From positions 1 to 64,000 of the forward strand of contig NZ_JACIFY010000016.1 in assembly GCF_014197615.1 (NCBI RefSeq): DNA of 64,000 bases, in the 5' to 3' direction. Below are positions 7,894 to 13,968 of this stretch, piece after piece; position 1 is the stretch's first letter, and the number at the start of each line of letters is the position of its first letter. A model generated the notes under the pieces. That model saw only the letters and a program-made list of their open reading frames with translations, made no database searches and was not told the DNA's origin. The DNA comes from Rhizobium esperanzae (GTDB lineage Bacteria; Pseudomonadota; Alphaproteobacteria; Rhizobiales; Rhizobiaceae). The translations under genes were made by a program, and so were the position numbers.

Positions 7894-8184
7894 ATGCCAC
7901 AAGATAGAGACCGCCGTCCTCCAGCGACACTGCAGGAACTGAAGTATCTGATCGCCAAGCGGCAGATCGTCTTTTCCAATAGTCTAGAACAGGTTGCGAG
8001 GCAGATCATAGACCGGCCGGAAATGGTTGCTTTCGAAAGTGCTGCTGTGATTGCGCGCAATTGCAGGGTTTCTCAAACAACGGTCCACCGACTTGCACAG
8101 CATATTGGGTTTCAAACATTCGGCGAGCTTCGCGCGATGATAAGAAATCACCTTCGCAAGAGCGCCGTATATCGCGGACACTAA
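7894..8184 (+). CDS. RpiR-type HTH domain protein lacking SIS domain
   Basis: A 96-residue protein matching only the N-terminal HTH_6 domain of RpiR/MurR regulators. The segment LQELKYLIAKRQIVFSNSLE leads to AAVIARNCRVSQTTVHRLAQ, the recognition helix, then HIGFQTFGELRAMIRNHLRK. Full RpiR regulators are about 280 residues and end in a sugar-phosphate-binding SIS domain. No SIS-like sequence follows in any frame before the next gene. It may be a 3'-truncated remnant or a stand-alone DNA-binding protein. RpiR-type IolR regulators control inositol genes in several rhizobia, so its place beside an IolG-like gene is suggestive. Confidence 0.7.
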   Translation: MPQDRDRRPPATLQELKYLIAKRQIVFSNSLEQVARQIIDRPEMVAFESAAVIARNCRVSQTTVHRLAQHIGFQTFGELRAMIRNHLRKSAVYRGH

Positions 8185-8390
8185 CAAAATCGTCCGGTCA
8201 GGACGGTTGCGCAGTCGAAACCGATCTAAGCCTGCGAGAGACTGATCGATCAGTGTTTGCCGTCTCCCCTTGGCGACGCGGCCGTCCTGCGCCAACCCCG
8301 AAAAGAGGGCAGCGCCCTGTCTGGGTGCATTTTGAGGGCAGATGACTGTCGCATTCGCGCGGATGCCTGCCTTCACTCCCTAACCCTCTC

Positions 8391-8837
8391 CTATCGCGAA
8401 CTTGTGATTTGCCTGGCGCCTTCGAGCTTGAAGCGCGGGAAGATGAAGACGCCGGCCATGCTGCCGCTGTATTTCTCTTCGAGCCCGTTCGACTCGCCCA
8501 TGCAGAAGAGCGGCTGGCGCAAGCCGTTCGGCATGATGATCGTCGTCGAAAAACAGAAGGAGGAGCAGAGGGTCGCCGCCTGCTCGAACAGCTCCAAGAC
8601 GTGGCCGCGGTCCTTGCTGTCGTAGCAGCGGATCAGGCTTAGCAGTCCGCAGTCCCTTGCGGAGAGGCCGTGCAGCATCGTGCTCCATTCGCCGAGACGG
8701 AGCATGCCGCTCGACAGATCCCCGGTCCAGGCTTCGGAAATGGAAAACTGCGCCACCATCTCGTCATTTTGATTATGGTGATCAAGCGAGCCGGGCGTCA
8801 AAGGAATGGCTGCATTGGCATTGGCGATCTTAAACAA
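8391..8837 (-). CDS. Small PAS-fold-like protein
   Basis: A 148-residue protein with no named family that I can assign securely. Residues 30-135 read like a single PAS_3-type fold: AWTGDLSSGMLRLGEWS, an Asp-rich DSKDRGHVLELFEQA helix, a beta strand around FCFSTTIIMPNG, and GSMAGVFIFPRF. No kinase, HTH or GGDEF effector is attached. The start is a TTG at 8837 with GGGGGA about 5 bases upstream; an internal ATG at 8759 is the alternative. A GCGGGCA/TGCCCGC stem-loop lies in its upstream region at 8909-8925. A sensory role is inference. Confidence 0.55.
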   Translation of the reverse strand: MFKIANANAAIPLTPGSLDHHNQNDEMVAQFSISEAWTGDLSSGMLRLGEWSTMLHGLSARDCGLLSLIRCYDSKDRGHVLELFEQAATLCSSFCFSTTIIMPNGLRQPLFCMGESNGLEEKYSGSMAGVFIFPRFKLEGARQITSSR

Positions 8838-9369
8838 GGCGTTCCCCCGTTCGCATGCGGCTCCTCACCGCACGCTCGGCAAACACAAAGAAACAGGATC
8901 ATGTCGCTGCGGGCATTATGCCCGCGCACCCGGCGATCGTTGACACAATGATCAGGCCTTCAGAACCCGAATGTCCACGTATCGCCTTCCGCGCTCTGGC
9001 CTCGTCTGATGGCGAGATTCGCCCGGCGCGCTTCAATTGCAGCGCGGATTTATAGGGGCTTTTCGACAAACGGCAACGGCTTTTTAAGGGCTATTCGGAT
9101 TGCTGCCATTTCCTGAATGCCCGCATGTCCGAGCCGTTTTGCGGAAATCGTCACCAGACCATCGTCCTCAAGGGTTTTGCGGCGGTTTCCACGCCTTAGG
9201 AAGCAGGAAATTCTGCCGCGGCGCTGCGATGTCGGCGAAACAAGGAGAAGCTGCGACGCAAGTTTCGCGCAAGCTTCGCGCCCGGGGCCTGTGATAGCGA
9301 GCCTTCATCGGTCGAATGAAACGTCTCACCTGTCGAATCGATATCGCATCACTCAGCCGCTGCGGCGCA

Positions 9370-9400
9370 AAAGAAAAGGGCGACCCGAGGGGCCGCCCTT
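9370..9400 (-). terminator. Rho-independent terminator of groESL
   Basis: On the minus strand the stem AAGGGCG...CGCCCTT, with additional inner GC pairs, is followed by TTTTCTTTT. It lies about 145 bases beyond the groEL stop and is correctly oriented for the groES-groEL transcript. Confidence 0.8.
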
Positions 9401-9439
9401 CCTGTTCCGGATATCGGAATGGTATCAGTGCAGGCTTTC

Positions 9440-9465
9440 GCCTATCACATCATGTCCATACCGCC
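9440..9465. repeat. Duplicated groEL 3'-end fragment (26 bases)
   Basis: This 26-base sequence is identical to 9541-9566, which covers the last codons and stop of groEL. The copy is about 100 bases downstream of the gene end and is not part of any frame I would call. It looks like a local duplication or the scar of an insertion at the groEL stop. Confidence 0.75.
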
Positions 9466-9466
9466 A

Positions 9467-9491
9467 GTTCAGCGCGCTTGACGCGCTGAAC
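9467..9491. repeat. Perfect stem-loop after groEL
   Basis: Arms GTTCAGCGCG and CGCGCTGAAC are perfect 10-base complements around a 5-base loop. The element lies between the two copies of the groEL tail. No T-tract follows on either strand, so an RNA-stabilising or REP-like role is more likely than termination. Confidence 0.65.
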
Positions 9492-9545
9492 CATCTTAGA
9501 TGATGGGCGGTTTTATGGACGATGCTGTGAAAGGCCGTTGGCCTA

Positions 9546-11186
9546 TCACATCATGTCCATACCGCCCATGCCACCCATGCCGCCCGGCATGCCGGCAGGG
9601 GCATCCTTCTTCGGCAGTTCGGCGATCATGGCTTCGGTGGTGATCAGCAGCGATGCAACAGAAGCAGCGTTCTGCAGTGCCGTGCGAACGACCTTGAGCG
9701 GGTCGACGATACCCATGGCGATCATGTCGCCGAATTCAGACGTCTGGGCGTTGTAGCCGAAGTTGTCTTCGTTCTTGTCGAGGACCTTGCCGACAACGAT
9801 CGAGGCTTCGTCGCCTGCGTTTTCAGCGATCTGGCGAACGAGGGCCTGAAGGGCGCGGCGAACGATGTTGATGCCGGCTTCCTGGTCGTCGTTTGCACCC
9901 TTGACGTTGATCTTCGTGGAGGAGCGCAGGAGAGCGATGCCGCCGCCGGGGACGATACCTTCCTGAACGGCAGCGCGCGTCGCGTTGAGAGCGTCGTCGA
10001 TGCGGTCCTTCTTTTCCTTCACTTCGACTTCAGTCGAACCGCCGACGCGGATGACGGCAACGCCGCCGGCGAGCTTGGCAAGACGTTCCTGCAGCTTCTC
10101 GCGGTCGTAGTCGGAGGTGGTTTCTTCGATCTGGGCCTTGATCTGGGCAACACGGCCTTCGATGTCGGACTTGGCGCCCGAACCGTCGACGATCGTGGTG
10201 TTTTCCTTGGAGATCGAAACCTTCTTCGCGCGGCCGAGCATGTCGAGCGTGACGCTTTCGAGCTTGATGCCGAGGTCTTCGGAGATGACCGTACCGCCGG
10301 TCAGGATCGCGATGTCTTCGAGCATGGCCTTGCGGCGATCGCCGAAGCCCGGAGCCTTGACGGCAGCGATCTTGAGGCCGCCGCGCAGCTTATTGACGAC
10401 CAGGGTCGCAAGAGCTTCACCTTCGACGTCTTCAGCGATGATGAGGAGCGGCTTGCCGGTCTGAACGACGGCTTCCAGAACCGGAAGCATCGACTGCAGG
10501 TTCGAGAGCTTCTTCTCGTGAAGGAGAATGAAGACGTCTTCGAGGTCGGCGACCATCTTTTCCGGGTTGGTCACGAAGTAGGGGCTGAGGTAGCCACGGT
10601 CGAACTGCATGCCTTCGACGACTTCGAGTTCGGTTTCGGCGGTCTTGGCTTCTTCAACCGTGATGACGCCTTCGTTGCCGACCTTCTGCATGGCTTCAGC
10701 AATGTCGAGACCGACCTGCTTGTCGCCGTTTGCCGAGATCGTGCCGACCTGTGCAACTTCTTCCGAGGTGGAGATCTTCTTGGCCTTGGCCTGGAGATCC
10801 TTCACGACGTCGGCCACAGCGAGGTCGATGCCGCGCTTCAGGTCCATCGGGTTCATGCCGGCTGCAACGGCCTTGTTGCCTTCGCGAACGATCGCCTGGG
10901 CAAGAACGGTTGCGGTCGTGGTGCCGTCGCCGGCGATGTCGTTGGTCTTCGAAGCAACTTCGCGGACCATCTGGGCGCCCATGTTTTCGAACTTGTCTTC
11001 GAGTTCGATTTCCTTGGCGACGGAAACGCCGTCCTTGGTGATGCGCGGAGCGCCGAAGGACTTGTCGATGATGACGTTACGACCCTTCGGGCCGAGCGTT
11101 ACCTTGACTGCATCGGCGAGAATGTCGACGCCACGCAGCATCTTTTCGCGCGCGGTGCGACCAAACTTGATTTCTTTAGATGCCAT
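9546..11186 (-). CDS. groEL: Chaperonin GroEL (Hsp60)
   Basis: A full-length 546-residue 60-kDa chaperonin subunit. It has the N-terminal MASKEIKFGRTAREKMLRGV, the nucleotide-binding GDGTTTATVLAQAIV with catalytic Asp87, the apical domain around residues 190-370, and the C-terminal Gly/Met tail GGMGGMGGMDMM. It assembles into the double ring that folds proteins with the GroES lid. The gene lies 69 bases downstream of groES on the same strand, and the CIRCE element upstream of groES controls both. Rhizobia often carry several groEL copies; the CIRCE-regulated one is usually the main housekeeping copy. Confidence 0.98.
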   Translation of the reverse strand: MASKEIKFGRTAREKMLRGVDILADAVKVTLGPKGRNVIIDKSFGAPRITKDGVSVAKEIELEDKFENMGAQMVREVASKTNDIAGDGTTTATVLAQAIVREGNKAVAAGMNPMDLKRGIDLAVADVVKDLQAKAKKISTSEEVAQVGTISANGDKQVGLDIAEAMQKVGNEGVITVEEAKTAETELEVVEGMQFDRGYLSPYFVTNPEKMVADLEDVFILLHEKKLSNLQSMLPVLEAVVQTGKPLLIIAEDVEGEALATLVVNKLRGGLKIAAVKAPGFGDRRKAMLEDIAILTGGTVISEDLGIKLESVTLDMLGRAKKVSISKENTTIVDGSGAKSDIEGRVAQIKAQIEETTSDYDREKLQERLAKLAGGVAVIRVGGSTEVEVKEKKDRIDDALNATRAAVQEGIVPGGGIALLRSSTKINVKGANDDQEAGINIVRRALQALVRQIAENAGDEASIVVGKVLDKNEDNFGYNAQTSEFGDMIAMGIVDPLKVVRTALQNAASVASLLITTEAMIAELPKKDAPAGMPGGMGGMGGMDMM

Positions 11187-11255
11187 GATTGAAACTCCTC
11201 AATTCGAGTGTCCGGGTTCTGGACCCGTCGGCTAGTCGGAAAGGCCAGCGGCTGA

Positions 11256-11552
11256 TCAGCCGATGATGCCCATAATGTCGGCTTCCTTCATGATCAGAAG
11301 GTCTTCGCCGTCGATCTTGACTTCGGTGCCGGACCACTTGCCGAACAGAATGCGGTCGCCAGCCTTGACGTCGAGTGCGACGACCTTGCCGGATTCATCG
11401 CGCGCGCCGGAGCCGACCGCGACGATTTCGCCTTCCTGCGGCTTTTCCTTGGCGGTATCGGGAATGATGATGCCACCCTTGGTCTTGGCTTCGGACTCAA
11501 CGCGGCGAACAACGACGCGGTCGTGAAGGGGGCGGAAGTTGGTGCTTGCCAT
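11256..11552 (-). CDS. groES: Co-chaperonin GroES (Hsp10)
   Basis: A 98-residue GroES subunit. It starts ASTNFRPLHDRVVVRRVES, contains the mobile-loop region EAKTKGGIIIPDTAKEKPQ that docks on GroEL, and ends MKEADIMGIIG. Length and motifs match the family fully. Seven copies form the lid of the GroEL chamber. It is the first gene of the groES-groEL operon; a CIRCE element and a sigma70-like promoter lie 60-120 bases upstream. Confidence 0.98.
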   Translation of the reverse strand: MASTNFRPLHDRVVVRRVESEAKTKGGIIIPDTAKEKPQEGEIVAVGSGARDESGKVVALDVKAGDRILFGKWSGTEVKIDGEDLLIMKEADIMGIIG

Positions 11553-11610
11553 TGTCTAATCCCTCGATCGAATGACATTCGCGGGCCGGAGCGGCCCACA
11601 TGGATAGATG

Positions 11611-11637
11611 TTAGCACTCCCTTGCGGTGAGTGCTAG
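11611..11637 (-). promoter_or_regulatory. CIRCE operator (HrcA site)
   Basis: TTAGCACTC, 9 bases, GAGTGCTAG matches the CIRCE consensus TTAGCACTC-N9-GAGTGCTAA with one mismatch at the last base. It sits just downstream of the -10 region on the minus strand and upstream of groES, the classic position for HrcA heat-shock repression. hrcA is not in this window. Confidence 0.95.
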
Positions 11638-11644
11638 CGAGGAG

Positions 11645-11673
11645 CATTTAGGGATGGCTCTAAGAGGAGTCAA
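11645..11673 (-). promoter_or_regulatory. groESL promoter (-35/-10)
   Basis: On the minus strand TTGACT (11673-11668) and TAAATG (11650-11645) are spaced by 17 bases and lead directly into the CIRCE element. This gives a sigma70-type promoter whose start region would be covered by HrcA. The -10 is imperfect. Confidence 0.65.
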
Positions 11674-11833
11674 TGAGAGCACTCACGAATTTTTGTGCCG
11701 GAATTGTGAAGAGGCGGGAGAATAATCGGAGAATGCCGCCGAAGCCCGGCCCGTTGCAGCATGGCAAAGAAAAGGCCTTGCCATCGCCTTGCGCCTTTGC
11801 AATGTCACCGGTGACTGAAGCGGGGAAATCGGA

Positions 11834-12682
11834 ATGGCCAGACGGATAGAAAACTTCTCGGAGATAACAGGTCACTATGATGTGGTGCTCTGCGATGTCT
11901 GGGGCGTCGTTCACAACGGCGTCGATCCGTTTCCGAAGGCGGCGGCTGCCCTTGAAGCGGCACGCGCAAGCGGTGTCGCCGTCGTCCTCATCACCAATTC
12001 GCCGCGCCTTTCCTGGCAGGTGGTCGAGCAATTGCGCCAGATCGGCGTGCCCGACAGCGCCTATGACAGGATCGTCACCTCAGGCGACGTCACGCGCCGG
12101 CTGATCGCCGAAGGGCCGAAGACGGTCTTTCTGCTCGGCCCCGAGCGCGACAAGGCGCTGCTCGAAGGCATTGGCGTCGAGCGCACCCCGGCGGGCGAAG
12201 CGCAATCGCTCGTCTGCACCGGCTTTTTCGACGACGAGACGGAGAAGCCGGAAGATTACACCGACATGCTTCTTGATTTCAAAGCCCGCGACGTGCCGAT
12301 GATCTGCGCCAATCCCGACCTCGTCGTCGAGCGCGGCCATCGCATCATCCCCTGCGCCGGCGCCATGGCCGCCTATTATGAGCAACTCGGCGGTAGCACC
12401 CGCATCGCCGGAAAACCGCACCGGCCGATCTACGAGGCGACGCTGGCTGCCGCCCGCGAGCTTCGCGGCGATTTCCCCGTCGAGCGCGTGCTGGCGATCG
12501 GCGACGGCATGCCGACCGATGTGCGCGGCGCCTTGAATTACGGCCTCGACCTTCTTTACATCAGCGGCGGTATCCACGCCAAGGAATACACCCTGAACGG
12601 CGAGACCGACGAGGCGATCCTCAACGCCTATCTCGATCGGGAAAAAGCCGCACCCAAGTGGTGGATGCCACGCCTCGCATAA
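11834..12682 (+). CDS. HAD-superfamily hydrolase (TIGR01459 type)
   Basis: A 282-residue HAD phosphatase-like protein of the NagD/PGP-like subfamily IIA. Motif I is DVVLCDVWGVVHNG with the nucleophile Asp near residue 19. Motif II is in VVLITNSPRLS, and the late motif is AIGDGMPTDVRGA, where Asp residues bind Mg2+. The alphaproteobacterial TIGR01459 group has this length and motif set; its substrate is unknown. The gene ends 14 bases before the ribF start, suggesting co-transcription. A perfect GTCACCGGTGAC palindrome lies 19 bases upstream of the start. Confidence 0.88.
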   Translation: MARRIENFSEITGHYDVVLCDVWGVVHNGVDPFPKAAAALEAARASGVAVVLITNSPRLSWQVVEQLRQIGVPDSAYDRIVTSGDVTRRLIAEGPKTVFLLGPERDKALLEGIGVERTPAGEAQSLVCTGFFDDETEKPEDYTDMLLDFKARDVPMICANPDLVVERGHRIIPCAGAMAAYYEQLGGSTRIAGKPHRPIYEATLAAARELRGDFPVERVLAIGDGMPTDVRGALNYGLDLLYISGGIHAKEYTLNGETDEAILNAYLDREKAAPKWWMPRLA

Positions 12683-12696
12683 AGAGAAGCCAGCCG

Positions 12697-13680
12697 ATGA
12701 CCGTTTTCCACCGCAATGAAACCCGGGAACCTCTACCCGCCCATCTCAAAGGCGGCGTCATTGCCATCGGCAATTTCGACGGCGTGCATCGCGGCCACCA
12801 GTCGGTGCTGAACCGCGCGCTCGAAATCTCCAGGGCGCGCGGCATCCCGGCCTTGGTGCTGACCTTCGAGCCGCATCCGCGCACGGTCTTCCGGCCGCAG
12901 GCGCCGGTCTTCCGGCTGACGCCCGCGCCGCTCAAGGCCCGCATCCTGGAAACGCTCGGTTTCAACGCCGTCATCGAATATCCCTTCGATCATGAGTTCT
13001 CGCAGCGCTCGGCCGATGATTTCATCCATTCGATCCTCAAGGATTGGCTCGGCGCCTCCGAAGTCGTCACCGGCTTCGATTTCCATTTCGGCCGCGGCCG
13101 CGAGGGCGGTCCGGCTTTTCTCATGAATGCCGGCCAGGCCTATGGTTTCGGCGTTACCCTGATCGATGCCTTCCGCGACGAAAACGCCGATGTCGTCTCG
13201 TCGAGCCATATCCGCGCGCTTTTGAAGGAAGGCAGCGTCAGCGAAGTCGCCGGCATGCTGGGCTACCGCTATACTGTCGAAGCCGAGGTGATCGACGGCG
13301 AAAAGCTCGGCCGACAGCTCGGTTTTCCTACGGCCAATATGCGCCTGCCGCCGGAGGTCGATCTTGCCGCCGGCATCTACGCCGTCCGTTTCCGCCGCCA
13401 GGACGGCACGCTGCACGATGGCGTCGCCAGCTACGGCCGCCGCCCGACGGTGACGGCAAACGGCGCGCCGCTGCTCGAAACCTATCTCTTCGACTTCAGC
13501 GGCGATCTCTACGGTCAGCTCTGCGCCGTCTCTTTCTTCGGCTATATCAGACCCGAGCTGAAATTCGACGGCCTCGATCCGCTCGTCGCCCAGATCAAGC
13601 GCGACGAGGAAGAGGCGAGGGCGCTGCTTGCAGGTGTCAGGCCGCTCGGCGAACTCGATCGGAAGCTTTGTTTTTCCTGA
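12697..13680 (+). CDS. ribF: Bifunctional riboflavin kinase / FAD synthetase
   Basis: A 327-residue RibF that phosphorylates riboflavin to FMN and adenylylates FMN to FAD. The N-terminal nucleotidyltransferase domain has GNFDGVHRGHQSVL (HxGH-type motif) and VTGFDFHFGRGREGG. The C-terminal kinase domain starts around residue 185 with GYRYTVEAEVIDGEKLGRQL and GFPTANM, followed by AGIYAVRF. ATG 12697 is 14 bases after the HAD stop; an upstream GTG frame extension overlaps that gene and is rejected. ileS follows about 290 bases downstream, a common alphaproteobacterial arrangement. Confidence 0.95.
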   Translation: MTVFHRNETREPLPAHLKGGVIAIGNFDGVHRGHQSVLNRALEISRARGIPALVLTFEPHPRTVFRPQAPVFRLTPAPLKARILETLGFNAVIEYPFDHEFSQRSADDFIHSILKDWLGASEVVTGFDFHFGRGREGGPAFLMNAGQAYGFGVTLIDAFRDENADVVSSSHIRALLKEGSVSEVAGMLGYRYTVEAEVIDGEKLGRQLGFPTANMRLPPEVDLAAGIYAVRFRRQDGTLHDGVASYGRRPTVTANGAPLLETYLFDFSGDLYGQLCAVSFFGYIRPELKFDGLDPLVAQIKRDEEEARALLAGVRPLGELDRKLCFS

Positions 13681-13968
13681 GGCTGCGCTGGCACCAAATT
13701 TTTCTGACGCAATCGAAAATTTCCCCCGCGCCGAGGGATCGCTCGCGGTGAATTCTTCTCTTCCTTTTCCCGGCAAAAACGCCTATGAACCGGCGCTATG
13801 ACCAAATTTCGGCTGGCGATCACGATGCGAATTATCGGCCCGGCCTTCCGCGCGCGCTAAGCGGCCGGGAGGTCCGGGTTTTTGGCGCTCTCACATGAGC
13901 GCTTCCGTCACCAGCTTTTTCACGCCCGTAGCGCCCCTTTCCGGGCCGCCAGAAACGATTGTCCCGCT

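Larger units (their letters stand above)
8838..9545. other. Long intergenic region between PAS-like gene and groEL
   Basis: About 700 bases without a convincing gene. It holds a perfect GCGGGCA-TTA-TGCCCGC hairpin (8909-8925), the groESL terminator (9370-9400), a duplicated fragment of the groEL 3' end (9440-9465) and a further strong stem-loop (9467-9491). Open frames here are Arg/Pro/Ser-rich with no family resemblance. Confidence 0.6.
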
